64,000 nt of DNA. It comes from Emticicia sp. C21 (GTDB lineage: Bacteria > Bacteroidota > Bacteroidia > Cytophagales > Spirosomataceae). The notes below the pieces were generated by a model, which did not search any database, was not told the DNA's origin, and was given only the letters and a program-made list of their open reading frames with translations. The position numbers and the translations under genes were made by a program. The DNA is taken from positions 124,279 to 188,278 of the forward strand of contig NZ_QVMT01000005.1 in the NCBI RefSeq assembly GCF_003418935.1, given 5' to 3'. Shown here in pieces: positions 42,784-52,366 of the stretch (within the stretch, counting starts at the first letter, position 1; each line of letters opens with the position of its first letter).

Positions 42784-44154
42784 CTATTTTATCAACATAA
42801 TAGTCCCTTGCAAGATAACTTCCTTATTATTTATATTTTTAAACTTCAAAAGATACTCATATAAACCCGCAGGCTGGTCATCTCCACTCCAGGCTTCAAA
42901 TGGAAAGTTGATAGATTTTACCACATGCCCACGACGGTTATATATTTTCAGACTGATAAACCTCTCTAAATCCCCAAACAGGAATAATTTATCATTAATC
43001 CCATCGCCATTCGGACTAAAGGCCGTAGGAACATGAATAGGATTATCACCTGTTTCACATGGAACCACGTTATTTTTAACGCAAAGTCTTTCGCTGATAA
43101 AGCTACTGCCATTACTGGTAAAACGTATCTGATAGCAATTTTCTTCTTTGCAAACAATCTCTTTATCTGTATAAGAACTGCTACTAACAGAAATTGGAGT
43201 ACTGTTATTCTTAGTCAATATAAAGTCTTTAATAGACTCGGTAGCAGGTTTTAACCAGGTCAATTCATTTCCCTCGGCTGTAGGGGTTAGTTGGAAGTTA
43301 ATATCGCAGACTTCTTTCGAAATGGTATTGGTAAAACAGGAATTTTGTAATTGGATACTATAACAGGTATTAGAGTTTGGGTTATCGAACGAAAACTTAG
43401 TTTGTCCAAGTTTGCCTTTTTGAGAAAGTAATACTTGACCATTGGCTAAAATAGTATAGTCATCTCCCGTTTCATTATTAAAACTGATGGAGAACTTATT
43501 TGCCCCCGTTTTATTAAGCTCCTGAATTTTTGGCTCGTTAATAGTCGGAAATTTCAGATTTATACTATTGCTTCCGCCACAATCTTCTACAATATAACCT
43601 CCTTTAACCGTGATTTTTTTATCCGTTTTATTAGCATAGGTATGAGGAACGGGATTAGCAGGAAGATTAACCTTTTCAAGTATTGATCCATCACCCCAAT
43701 TAATATAGCAGTAATCATACGGAATTGTTCCGTTTTTTCTTATATCACTTAAGCTTAAACTAACAGTATTATTACAGATTTTAGGATTGATTTTAATTTT
43801 TGCGGTATCCAGTACAGTAATTACAGCGCAGATTCTTAGTTCTTGTCCATTATCTTTTCTGAACGAAATCTGCATAAGCTTATAGGCACCAGGTTTTGTA
43901 TAAGTAAAGATCTTTTCGGTGACTGTATTCGCAGGCAAGCCGCCGGTGTAGTTAAATATATATTGGTGGTCTTTAGAGTTACCGTCTGTTTTTTCTACTA
44001 TTACTGTAAATGGCACACAACCTACGGTTTCTTTGGTGAATAAAGCACCTGTACCTATGTTAGGACCAATACATTGATCATTCCCCTGGCAAAGTGCCAA
44101 TAAGGGTATGAAGAAACAGAGTAGAATGAGAATGGTATGTAGAATACCTTTCAA
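42784..44154 (-). CDS. Secreted protein with gliding motility-associated (type IX secretion type B) C-terminal domain
   Basis: The 456-residue protein has a signal peptide (to about LALCQ, 22), PKD-like beta-sandwich units (FTVIVEKTDGNSKDHQY, INWGDGS..PHTYANK) and a C-terminal CHU_C/gliding-associated domain: IHVPTAFSPNGDGINDKLF, SLKIYNRRGHVV, WSGDDQPAGLYEYLLKF. That last domain directs export through the type IX secretion system. It is likely a surface or secreted adhesin-like protein; no enzyme domain is seen. A small exported protein follows 32 bp later. Confidence 0.88.
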   Translation of the reverse strand: MKGILHTILILLCFFIPLLALCQGNDQCIGPNIGTGALFTKETVGCVPFTVIVEKTDGNSKDHQYIFNYTGGLPANTVTEKIFTYTKPGAYKLMQISFRKDNGQELRICAVITVLDTAKIKINPKICNNTVSLSLSDIRKNGTIPYDYCYINWGDGSILEKVNLPANPVPHTYANKTDKKITVKGGYIVEDCGGSNSINLKFPTINEPKIQELNKTGANKFSISFNNETGDDYTILANGQVLLSQKGKLGQTKFSFDNPNSNTCYSIQLQNSCFTNTISKEVCDINFQLTPTAEGNELTWLKPATESIKDFILTKNNSTPISVSSSSYTDKEIVCKEENCYQIRFTSNGSSFISERLCVKNNVVPCETGDNPIHVPTAFSPNGDGINDKLFLFGDLERFISLKIYNRRGHVVKSINFPFEAWSGDDQPAGLYEYLLKFKNINNKEVILQGTIMLIK

Positions 44155-44184
44155 GATTTGGTTGACAGGTTAAAGTAAACAAAA

Positions 44185-44221
44185 AAAGGCTTTCTAAGCA
44201 TTTCGAACTTAGAAAGCCTTT
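44185..44221 (-). terminator. Hairpin terminator after the PVC-type cytochrome gene
   Basis: AAAGGCTTTCTAAG pairs with CTTAGAAAGCCTTT around a 9-nt loop; on the minus strand a T7 tract follows. Confidence 0.88.
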
Positions 44222-44237
44222 CTGGATATAAAGCTAA

Positions 44238-47200
44238 TTACTTTTTCAGACTAGACAAAAATTCTACCACATCTCTCACTTCTCTTTTCGTCATCAATGT
44301 TCCCATAGGAGGCATTGCTGATGGGAAATTTTCTCTTTTCGCAATACGTGCTATCGGGATTACTAATGGCTCTGCATCAGAAGTAGTGATCGTTAATTCG
44401 CTTTCTGTTTCTTTAGCCAAAGTTCCGGTTACTTCCTGACCGTCTTTAAGCTTAACTGTAACGCTACCAAAACCCGGAGAAATTCTGGCGCTTGGCTCAA
44501 TCAAAGCCTGCAAGATTTGTTCCCGGGTCAATACATCACCGATATTTGATAGATTAGGCCCAACGGTACCACCGGTACCACCAATAGCGTGACATCTGAC
44601 GCATTCTCCAGTTGAACTAGTCATGAAATACTGGCGCCCTGCAAAGCGATTTCCACCAAACAATGATTCTCTGAATTCGTCCATAGGCGAATTATGAGCA
44701 CTATTAGCAGCCAATTTAGCCTTCAGGCTTTCAGAACCTGTTGCATTTACGGCTTCTGTTAATTCTAGAGAGATATTGGGAGAAAGTTTTTTATCGATTA
44801 ACTGCGTAACCAGATTGTCGAGAATTACCTGAGTTTTATCAGCTTCCATCTTCGATAATACTACCAACATTTGTTGTTGCTCTCTGATACTTCCTTTGGT
44901 AAAGATAGAGTTAACAATTACAGGTAAAGACTCTTTCGTAACATTCGAACTATTCAATAAACCTAAAGCTGCTGTTCTTACGGTTTCGTCCTTATCATCC
45001 ATGCCCTTTTTTATCAAGGCATCTATTCCAGGATATTTCAGGGTGTTTAAAGAAGCTAGAATCGCCGTTTTTACTTTGTTTTCGGTAGTAGCATCATAGA
45101 TCGCTACTAATTGATTATTGGCATCAGTAATGTTCAAATCTGCTAATAAACCAGCGATAGCAACCTGGGTATCAGGATTTTTTTCTTTCAAAAACTCTGC
45201 AATATGCGGTTGTACTTTATTTCTTGCCATAGCCGCGTCTCTTTGAAGTTTACCACGGTAACGACCATCAACGCGGTCTAATACCGATGGGTTCACCCAC
45301 GAACCTAAAGTAGCCAAAGCATCTGCTTTAATCTCATCTTTGATATCAGTTCTTTTAGAGAAAGCAATCAGCATATCCAATTCTTTTTCACCTCCTACTC
45401 TTAATGCTGCGTTGATAGCTCTTCTCAAAACCACTTCTGATTTCAAACGAGTATCTTTCAAAGTAGCTGCCAAAGCAGGTAAAGCTGCCTCAATAGACGT
45501 ATCATCATTGATGCCTCTTGCTGCTTCTGCTACAATGTATTCGTCAGCATCATTTAAGAAAACGCTGATATTAGTATCTTTCAATCTTCTTAGAACCAAT
45601 ACTGCAGCTGTTCTTAATGCTTTGCTTGAATTATTCGATAAAGCAATGATAGGCTCTACTTTACCGATTCTTGAAAGTGCCAACACAGCCGCATGTCTGA
45701 TATAAACATCTTCATCATTATTGGCTTTCAATAAATCAATCAAAGGTTGTACTGCATCGGGGTTAGCTGTTCTTCCCAAAGCTTCTGCAGCAAAGAATCT
45801 AACACGTGCATTTGAGCTTTTCAATAGCGGAATTAATTGACCGCTTAAAGATTTCACACGTGCATCACCTATAATTTTAGCGGCTTGTGCGATAATCTCC
45901 TCATCTTTATCAGTCAATAATGCACCTAATGCAGAAGAATAAGTAGCGTTCATGCGCGTTAATTGACCGATACCCCAGATACCATGCACACGAGCCAATT
46001 GGTTTTCTCTTTGAGCAATGGCTTTGCTGAAAACGGCAAAACCGCGTTTATCTCTCTTTGCCAACTCCATCTGCGCTTTCTGACGGATACGCATATCCAC
46101 ATTCATTAACAATCCATATAGCACATCGTCCGTTTGCGCAGGATATTTCATTTGCATCAAACGTTTGGTTTCTTCGCGTTGTGCTTTCCAATCATTTTTA
46201 TCATTAGATACGTCAATTTTCCAGACTCTACCATAGTTTTTAGTACCCCATCCGTTAATCCAGTCAGCTACGTAAAGCGCACCATCCGGACCAAAACGAA
46301 TACCAGTTGGTAGAATACCACTTACTACGTCTTTTTCGCTATCAAAATCAAACGAAGCACCTTTAGGCTTCAAGCCAAACGACCAGATATGTGAGCGGTT
46401 AGGCGCTCCTACGAACTCCACAAGGAAGAATTTGTTTTTCCAGGCAGAACCTAAAGCTGTTCCAGGATTGTAAACCATACCAGTCGGACCATTGTGGTAG
46501 TTTCTGATTGGCGGAATGATGTAAGCGGCCTGACCGTCCCAGCGGGGTTTAGATAAACCCTCATCCATCCACACTTTGTATTTGTTGTTTTTAGGGTCCG
46601 TATATTTACCATATTGCCAGTTTGAACGCCAACCGGCATCAGAACCCTCAACTACGTGTACTAATCTTTCGCTTTCGCCCGGGTGGTCACCATCATTATC
46701 TGATGAAATCAGGTTGCCATATTCATCAAAAACGAATTCGTGGGTATTACGGAGTCCTGCTGCAAAGATTTCAAAATCGCTTCCATCAGGATTTGAACGG
46801 GCAATGATCCCTGAGTTTGGATGCTCGTATTTCTTGCCATCTTTAGTGGTAATATTAGCACCAATATCTCCGATATTCCAGTAGATTCTTCCATCTGGCC
46901 CTTCAATCAAACCAGACATACCGTGGCCACTAAAGCCAATATGCACCCCATAACCATGGCTAATAGAGGTTTTCTGGTCAATAATACCATCACCATTGGT
47001 ATCTTTTAAACGCCAGACATCAGGTGCGATGCCTACAAACATATCATCTTCACGGGCTAAGATACCACCTGCTACGTCAGTGATTTCTTCGTTGAAATCG
47101 CTCAGGATGCGGGTTGATACATCAGCAATACCATCACCGTTTTTATCTTCTAAACGCCAGATTTCGTCTTGTTCAACGGCTAAGTCTTTCCAGTCGTGAG

Positions 47201-47645
47201 AACCATCTTCGTTCAGGTCTTTTACCCATGAGTTTTCTTTGCTTTTTTCAGGCGCAAAAGTGGCTCTTAAAAAAGCACGACGGTCTTCAACGGTCTGTAA
47301 ACCAATCGAAGGCGTCATCCAGTCACGGTGCCCACGAATATCAAACTCTGAGTTTTTCTGTCTGTTAGTTCTGGTCAGGTACACGCGTCCCTGGTCATCC
47401 ATAGTCATTGAAACAGGATCAGGAGCCAATGAGTCAGATGCCCAAAGGGTCATTTGAAGGCCATCAGCTAATTTAGCTGCAGTTTTTTCACGGATTTCTT
47501 TAGCTTTGCTAACCGCTTTGGCAGGGTCTTCGGTAATGACTATCGGTTTAGTTTTGGTTGTAGAAGTGCGCATACACGAAACAACCAAACCGACTGATAC
47601 AAGCAAGAGCGAAACCTTGCTTTTGAAGAGGCTTTTAAAGGTCAT
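44238..47645 (-). CDS. PVC-type lipoprotein: beta-propeller dehydrogenase-like domain, HEAT repeats and cytochrome c
   Basis: This 1135-residue lipoprotein (lipobox C24) belongs to the large "PVC-type" family also common in Cytophagales. It has a six-bladed propeller of glucose/sorbosone-dehydrogenase type (about 45-480; EDKNGDGIADVS, RNTHEFVFDEYGNL, GIRFGPDGALYVADW), then many HEAT repeats (about 520-960) and a C-terminal cytochrome c domain with CVRCH (1015-1019) and a probable Met ligand near MPPMG. It is presumably an outer-membrane-linked redox enzyme passing electrons through one haem. The substrate is unknown, perhaps a sugar. Confidence 0.88.
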   Translation of the reverse strand: MTFKSLFKSKVSLLLVSVGLVVSCMRTSTTKTKPIVITEDPAKAVSKAKEIREKTAAKLADGLQMTLWASDSLAPDPVSMTMDDQGRVYLTRTNRQKNSEFDIRGHRDWMTPSIGLQTVEDRRAFLRATFAPEKSKENSWVKDLNEDGSHDWKDLAVEQDEIWRLEDKNGDGIADVSTRILSDFNEEITDVAGGILAREDDMFVGIAPDVWRLKDTNGDGIIDQKTSISHGYGVHIGFSGHGMSGLIEGPDGRIYWNIGDIGANITTKDGKKYEHPNSGIIARSNPDGSDFEIFAAGLRNTHEFVFDEYGNLISSDNDGDHPGESERLVHVVEGSDAGWRSNWQYGKYTDPKNNKYKVWMDEGLSKPRWDGQAAYIIPPIRNYHNGPTGMVYNPGTALGSAWKNKFFLVEFVGAPNRSHIWSFGLKPKGASFDFDSEKDVVSGILPTGIRFGPDGALYVADWINGWGTKNYGRVWKIDVSNDKNDWKAQREETKRLMQMKYPAQTDDVLYGLLMNVDMRIRQKAQMELAKRDKRGFAVFSKAIAQRENQLARVHGIWGIGQLTRMNATYSSALGALLTDKDEEIIAQAAKIIGDARVKSLSGQLIPLLKSSNARVRFFAAEALGRTANPDAVQPLIDLLKANNDEDVYIRHAAVLALSRIGKVEPIIALSNNSSKALRTAAVLVLRRLKDTNISVFLNDADEYIVAEAARGINDDTSIEAALPALAATLKDTRLKSEVVLRRAINAALRVGGEKELDMLIAFSKRTDIKDEIKADALATLGSWVNPSVLDRVDGRYRGKLQRDAAMARNKVQPHIAEFLKEKNPDTQVAIAGLLADLNITDANNQLVAIYDATTENKVKTAILASLNTLKYPGIDALIKKGMDDKDETVRTAALGLLNSSNVTKESLPVIVNSIFTKGSIREQQQMLVVLSKMEADKTQVILDNLVTQLIDKKLSPNISLELTEAVNATGSESLKAKLAANSAHNSPMDEFRESLFGGNRFAGRQYFMTSSTGECVRCHAIGGTGGTVGPNLSNIGDVLTREQILQALIEPSARISPGFGSVTVKLKDGQEVTGTLAKETESELTITTSDAEPLVIPIARIAKRENFPSAMPPMGTLMTKREVRDVVEFLSSLKK

Positions 47646-47745
47646 GAGGTAATATAATGATTAGAAATTGAAATAGAGCCGAAAAATAGTGAATTCTCAT
47701 TAAATTCAGACCATTGCTAAAGCGTTTTTAGCAAAATTCTACCAA

Positions 47746-50151
47746 TTAATTGCTGTTTCTTTCCAGATTCTCAAAATTGAAAGGATTATTCCGCTCTTCT
47801 TTCTTTCTGAAACCAAAATTATAGCGAAGATTCAACCCCACCCGACGGGTATCTCCCTGACGGAAACCAAAGGCCGAAATGCTTCCCTGATTAATTGTGA
47901 AGTTGTTTTTATTGGTATAGAAAACATCGTTCATGCTAAGCGTAGCCGTCAGTTTTTTATTGAAGAACTGGCGGTTGATATTCAGGTTCAGATTACCGAA
48001 ATTACTTAACTCATAAAATTGTTGTTGCCCTTTCAGGCGGAAGAAGCCATTCAGGCTGATATTGGTGAGTTTATCCAATTTGAACTGATGAAAGGTAAAG
48101 AATGTCCAACTACCACGTTGGAATTTTAGCGGAGCATTTTCGTACAAACCATTGTAATCATTATAATTAAACTGCGCACCAGCCACAAAGAAGTATCGGT
48201 TAATCGGAGGCACAGCTCCTAAAAGCCTGAAATAAGTCTCCTGATTTTTACCTAAATTATTATAAGTGCGATAGGCTATACTCGAGTTATCAGGATTCTG
48301 ATAAATCACATTGGTAAAAATATCCTGTGTATAGTTGCGGCCAATAGCAAAGATTGGTCGGTCTTCTACGCTTATATTCACCTCAAAATTTCGGGTGAAT
48401 TGTGGCCTTAGCGAAGGGTTTCCTGCTTCATATAAATACTGATCTATGAAACGTGGCGAAGGATTGAGATATTCATAAACCGGACGAGTAATAGACCTGC
48501 GGTGAACCAGATAGGCACGTAATTCATACCCTGCAATCTTGGTCACTTTCCTGCTCAGATAGATATAAGGAAATAAGTCTGTTCTTTTAACCTTGAAAGA
48601 AGTATCAGAAGGTATCAGCTGATGCCCGTTCATATTGGTGTTTTCCAGGCGGGTACCTGCTTTCAGGATAAATTCACCCCAGGTTTTGGATAACTGAACG
48701 TAAGCTGCATAAATGCTTTCATTATAATTGAACTGATTAGTTCTTGATATATCAATATTTTGTTGCTCACCAATTTTGGTATAATAAGCAGTCGTACTTC
48801 TGAATAGCTGATAAGTAGCTTTCAAACCGGACTCTAAAGTAAGTTTATGTGGAAACTTGTATTTAATATCCGTTTGTGCTGAAACAAAATTCCGATTATT
48901 CCCTAAATCTCCTTTACCAGCCATATTCGCAACACTTGGGAGAACATAAGCCGTATTAAAAACCTGGTCGGTTTGGTTATTGAAGTAATTATAAGAAATA
49001 TCGGTAATCCATTCTGAGCCCAAAGTATCCAGTTTATACTTTGCATTAATTCCCTGATTAATACCATAGTTGTTTCCTTTGCTATTGGTCGTGTTGATAT
49101 TGTTGGTTAAAACCTCTAAAGAATTAATCTGGCGAATGGTGCTTTCGTTATAGGCAGATGAATTATTCTGATTATAACTCAAACGGGCATCATAATTCAA
49201 CTCCCATTTTTTGCTGGCTTCATAACCTAAACCAAAACCTACATAAGCCTGACTCCCCGGATAGGTAGTATAAGCATTCTGAAATATTTCTTTATCTGCC
49301 GAAAAACGACGGGTGGTTTGTATCTGCTCAAAGCTATTCCGGTGAGAATAGTTGACGTTCAGAAAAGAAGTTAGCTTGCCACTGCTATTATTCAGGCTGA
49401 CACCGATAAACTGATTGCCGTAATGTCCCTGGTTCATTCCGGCATTTAAACTTCCGGTAAAACCAATCTTTACGCCTTTTTTCAGAATCACGTTCACTAC
49501 TCCACCACTCCCACTGGCATCGTATTTAGCTGAAGGCGTGCGCAGGATTTCTACTTTCTCGATGCTATTGGGTGGCAAGCTCTTCAAAATTGCTGCAATA
49601 TCAGCCGTACTCATTTTTTGTTCGCGGCCATTAATGTAAATAGTTGCAGGTGTAGAATTACTTAGGTATATATTACCATCCTGATCAACAAATAGCCCCG
49701 GAATCTTTTCCATGATTTCATAGGCGCTCGTACTGGTATTGGCGATGGGTTCCGGGTCTACAATCGTTTTATCGTCTTCCTGTTGCATCAGGGGTTTTCT
49801 GGCAGTTACTACCACATCACCCAATAATTTATTATCCGTTTCCATCACAAATTTCAAAACAGATTGCTTGCCAGAGGCATTGATTCCTTTTATGATGGTT
49901 TTATAACCCACCGAAGTAGCCGTCATGCTATATTGCTGATTGGGTACCAGATTAAATCGGGCTATACCAACAGTATCTGTAGTGCTGTTGAAAATTTTGG
50001 TAGTATCCGTACGACTCACAATTCTGATAGTAGCGCCAATAATAGGAGACTGATTATTTTCTGTCAGTTGAATGCTGATAGGGGTTGTTTGAGCAAAAGA
50101 AAGGCAAGGAAATGCAAGTAAAAGGTGTAATAGTAAAATAGCTTTTTTCAT
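47746..50151 (-). CDS. TonB-dependent receptor-like outer-membrane protein (OMP_b-brl_3 type)
   Basis: The 801-residue protein has a signal peptide (to FAQ, 21), a carboxypeptidase-regulatory-like domain (about 24-105), a plug-like domain (DVVVTARKPLMQQ, YEIMEKIPGLFVDQDGNI, EKVEILRTPSAKYDASGSGGVVNVILKK region) and a long C-terminal beta-barrel rich in aromatic and Asn residues. It lacks the full SusC signature and fits the outer-membrane-barrel family 3 receptors. The cargo is unknown; no SusD partner is adjacent. A TAGCTTTG -7 box lies 29 bp upstream. Confidence 0.87.
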   Translation of the reverse strand: MKKAILLLHLLLAFPCLSFAQTTPISIQLTENNQSPIIGATIRIVSRTDTTKIFNSTTDTVGIARFNLVPNQQYSMTATSVGYKTIIKGINASGKQSVLKFVMETDNKLLGDVVVTARKPLMQQEDDKTIVDPEPIANTSTSAYEIMEKIPGLFVDQDGNIYLSNSTPATIYINGREQKMSTADIAAILKSLPPNSIEKVEILRTPSAKYDASGSGGVVNVILKKGVKIGFTGSLNAGMNQGHYGNQFIGVSLNNSSGKLTSFLNVNYSHRNSFEQIQTTRRFSADKEIFQNAYTTYPGSQAYVGFGLGYEASKKWELNYDARLSYNQNNSSAYNESTIRQINSLEVLTNNINTTNSKGNNYGINQGINAKYKLDTLGSEWITDISYNYFNNQTDQVFNTAYVLPSVANMAGKGDLGNNRNFVSAQTDIKYKFPHKLTLESGLKATYQLFRSTTAYYTKIGEQQNIDISRTNQFNYNESIYAAYVQLSKTWGEFILKAGTRLENTNMNGHQLIPSDTSFKVKRTDLFPYIYLSRKVTKIAGYELRAYLVHRRSITRPVYEYLNPSPRFIDQYLYEAGNPSLRPQFTRNFEVNISVEDRPIFAIGRNYTQDIFTNVIYQNPDNSSIAYRTYNNLGKNQETYFRLLGAVPPINRYFFVAGAQFNYNDYNGLYENAPLKFQRGSWTFFTFHQFKLDKLTNISLNGFFRLKGQQQFYELSNFGNLNLNINRQFFNKKLTATLSMNDVFYTNKNNFTINQGSISAFGFRQGDTRRVGLNLRYNFGFRKKEERNNPFNFENLERNSN

Positions 50152-50179
50152 AGAAGCAGTAATCGGTGTATTTTTTTAA

Positions 50180-50187
50180 CAAAGCTA
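50180..50187 (-). promoter_or_regulatory. Bacteroidetes -7 promoter element for the TonB-dependent receptor gene
   Basis: TAGCTTTG on the minus strand matches TAnnTTTG, 28 bp before the ATG. No -33 TTG at the right distance. Confidence 0.4.
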
Positions 50188-50384
50188 AGTAAAAAGCAAT
50201 CGCTTCGCCGATTAAAAAAACTTAAAAGCGTATTGATAAAATGCGTATTGTAATAATTAAATAAAAATTTGTAATTAATAAAGATAGGCCAAAAACAAGG
50301 CTACAGAGCCGTTTTTTATGAGAAATGAGCGAAAAATAGTCAAAACAGCAACGAAAACAAAAATAAAAAATTTTAATAATTCTG

Positions 50385-50413
50385 TTGTATTTCATAAAAA
50401 AGCCATATATTTG
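50385..50413 (+). promoter_or_regulatory. Bacteroidetes promoter for a putative small RNA
   Basis: TTG (50385-50387), an 18-bp spacer and TATATTTG (50406-50413) fit the consensus. It points into a stretch with no open reading frame and a hairpin terminator about 60 bp later. Confidence 0.6.
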
Positions 50414-50419
50414 ACTTGT

Positions 50420-50503
50420 CATTTCAGAAAACAAGCAATAAACCTAAACTAAATCATAATTTTTGACGAAGAAAACCTCTGCCCCAAAGCAGGGGTTTCT
50501 TTA
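50420..50503 (+). ncRNA. Putative small RNA, unit 1 of a tandem pair
   Basis: From the predicted start near 50420 a transcript of about 84 nt would end at the hairpin AACCTCTGC-CCCAAA-GCAGGGGTT (50474-50497) followed by TCTTTA. The same arrangement recurs exactly 100 bp downstream, with conserved AGCAAT, CCTAAAC, GAAAACCTC and GGTTTCT blocks. No Rfam family could be assigned by eye. Confidence 0.5.
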
Positions 50504-50519
50504 TATGATTTAGAAAACG

Positions 50520-50606
50520 ATAACACCTTTTTGAGCAATTATACCTAAACACTAGTACATTTATAAACAAGAAAACCTCCACTGCAAAGTAGAGGTTTCT
50601 TTTTTG
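50520..50606 (+). ncRNA. Putative small RNA, unit 2 of a tandem pair, ending in a terminator
   Basis: This repeats unit 1 at a 100-bp offset: AGCAATTATACCTAAAC (50534-50550), GAAAACCTC (50571-50579), CAAAG loop and GAGGTTTCTTTTTT (50592-50605). The stem arms differ from unit 1 at several loop-proximal positions while pairing is kept. No separate TAnnTTTG promoter is clear, so it may be read through from unit 1. On the minus strand the same hairpin could end yceI transcription. Confidence 0.45.
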
Positions 50607-50632
50607 ATTCTGACTCCCGGAAAAGTAAGGAA

Positions 50633-51160
50633 TTAACCTTTCACAACCTGAATGTTTAGTACGAGTTTCACTTCGTCACTTACCACAATTCCACCTGCCT
50701 CAGTTACTGCACTCCATGCCAAGCCAAAATCCTGGCGATTAATTTTACCTTGTATATCAAATCCAGCTTTTGTTTGTCCGTAAAAATCCGTCATAATTCC
50801 GCCAAACTCAGCTTTCAATGTTGCAGGTTTAGTTACGCCTCTTATTGTTAAATCACCGTTAACAATATAAGTATCATCACCTGATTTTTCAAAAGAAGTA
50901 GAAACAAAAGTCAATTTCGGGAAATTGGCTGCATCAAAGAAATCAGCAGATTTCAAGTGACCGTCTCTTTGCTCCTGTCCGGTTGAGATACTGTCGATGT
51001 CAGCCGAGAAATTAACGGTTGCACCTTCAAAATCGTTGTCGTTTGTAGTTTCTACACTACCTTCATAAGAACCGAAAGTTCCGGTTACTGTTGAAATCAT
51101 TAAGTGTTTTACCTTAAAATGCACTTCTGAGTGAGAAGCGTCGATAGTCCATTTTGCCAT
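50633..51160 (-). CDS. YceI family protein
   Basis: YceI proteins are small lipocalin-like beta-barrels that bind isoprenoid or other lipids; their physiological role is unclear. The 175-residue protein has the family pattern WTIDASHSEVHFKVKHLMIS..GTFGSYEGSV, FSADIDSISTGQEQRDGHLKSADFFDAANFP and GDLTIRGVTKPATLKAEFGG. There is no signal peptide, so this version is probably cytosolic, unlike Escherichia coli YceI. Monocistronic. Confidence 0.93.
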   Translation of the reverse strand: MAKWTIDASHSEVHFKVKHLMISTVTGTFGSYEGSVETTNDNDFEGATVNFSADIDSISTGQEQRDGHLKSADFFDAANFPKLTFVSTSFEKSGDDTYIVNGDLTIRGVTKPATLKAEFGGIMTDFYGQTKAGFDIQGKINRQDFGLAWSAVTEAGGIVVSDEVKLVLNIQVVKG

Positions 51161-51263
51161 TGTAATAAATGTTTTATAAATAATAATGAATGAATCGTGT
51201 TTTTACATTGTATGTATATACATATAAAAACAAAACCATCTCAAAATAGTTTCCAAAAATAAA

Positions 51264-51292
51264 AAAATCATGCCAGACCTGACATGATTTTT
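51264..51292 (-). terminator. Hairpin terminator after pyrD
   Basis: AAATCATG..CATGATTT with an inner CAG/CTG pair forms the stem; on the minus strand a T-rich tract follows. It ends pyrD transcription before yceI. Confidence 0.75.
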
Positions 51293-51322
51293 CTGTTAAG
51301 TATTGATTATCAATTGATTAAT

Positions 51323-52366
51323 TTAAAATTTTTCTTTCAATATCCCTTCACATATATCTTTTACAATTCCCGGGCCTTCGTAGATGAATCCTGAATAGAC
51401 CTGAACTAAAGATGCCCCGGCTTTCAGTTTCTCAATTGCATCTTCTGCTGAATGGATACCACCTACCCCGATAATAGGGAATGCCTTCTTGGATTTTTCA
51501 GACAAGTATCTGATAACTTCAGTCGAACGTTTCGCTAAAGGTTTACCACTTAATCCACCCGCACCAATTTCGTCTACTTCTGCTTTATCGGTTACCAGTC
51601 CTTCGCGGCTGATGGTTGTATTAGAAGCAATCACACCCGAGATGCGGGTTTCTTTGACAATCTCTATTATATCATCTAATTGTTCGTCAGTCAAATCCGG
51701 AGCTATTTTTAATAAGATAGGTTTCGGTTTTGATTTACGGCCATTATCTCTTTCTAATGTTTTTAACAGATACTTCAATGGATCTTTCTCCTGCAAGGCA
51801 CGCAGACCGGGAGTATTTGGTGAACTTACGTTGATAACAAAGTAATCGACATAAGGATATAGGTCGTTGAATGATTTCAGATAATCATATACGGCATCAT
51901 CATTTTTGGTGAGTTTGTTTTTACCAATATTTCCTCCAACAATGATTTTTGTCTTACGTTTACGCAATTGGTTAGCCGCTGCGCCTGAACCCTCATTATT
52001 AAAACCCATACGGTTGATAAGCGCTTCGTCTTGTTTTAATCTGAAAAGGCGAGGTTTGTCATTGCCCATCTGCGCTCTGGGTGTAACCGTACCAATTTCA
52101 ACAAACCCGAAACCCAGGTTTGACAATTCGTCTGTCCACAATCCATTTTTATCAAAGCCCGCCGCTAACCCTACAGGATTCTTGAAACGCAAACCAAAGA
52201 CCTTGCGCTCCAGGCGAGGGTCTTTCTTTTCATAAATCAATCTTAAGATAGCAGGCATGAATGGAATCTTACACGCAAACTTCAACACGTCCATTACTAA
52301 ATAGTGAATCTTCTCGGCGTCCTGGCGAGTAAGGTAAGGGAAGACAAATTTTTTATAAAAACTCAT
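51323..52366 (-). CDS. pyrD: Dihydroorotate dehydrogenase (quinone), class 2
   Basis: It oxidises dihydroorotate to orotate in pyrimidine synthesis, passing electrons via FMN to quinone at the inner membrane. The 347 residues include the class 2 N-terminal amphipathic extension ([22 protein letters not shown]), [38 protein letters not shown], the catalytic-serine segment [12 protein letters not shown] (179-190), [16 protein letters not shown] and [10 protein letters not shown]. Length is standard. The gene has its own terminator. Confidence 0.96.
   Translation of the reverse strand: MSFYKKFVFPYLTRQDAEKIHYLVMDVLKFACKIPFMPAILRLIYEKKDPRLERKVFGLRFKNPVGLAAGFDKNGLWTDELSNLGFGFVEIGTVTPRAQMGNDKPRLFRLKQDEALINRMGFNNEGSGAAANQLRKRKTKIIVGGNIGKNKLTKNDDAVYDYLKSFNDLYPYVDYFVINVSSPNTPGLRALQEKDPLKYLLKTLERDNGRKSKPKPILLKIAPDLTDEQLDDIIEIVKETRISGVIASNTTISREGLVTDKAEVDEIGAGGLSGKPLAKRSTEVIRYLSEKSKKAFPIIGVGGIHSAEDAIEKLKAGASLVQVYSGFIYEGPGIVKDICEGILKEKF

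Larger units (their letters stand above)
50152..50632. other. 480-bp intergenic region with tandem small-RNA-like units
   Basis: It lies between the TonB receptor and yceI, both on the minus strand. It holds the receptor promoter at the left, the plus-strand promoter at 50385-50413 and the two hairpin units described separately. No protein-coding gene is convincing; the 70-codon minus frame at 50222-50434 overlaps AT-rich promoter sequence. Confidence 0.6.

Noticed and set aside
43051-43066. TGTTTCACATGGAACC, close to parS
   Set aside because: The central CACGTG is broken (CACATG), and it lies in a coding frame; ParB is known to need the core.
50222-50434. 70-codon minus-strand frame between the TonB receptor and yceI
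   Set aside because: It overlaps AT-rich promoter DNA and the small-RNA promoter, with no recognisable protein features.
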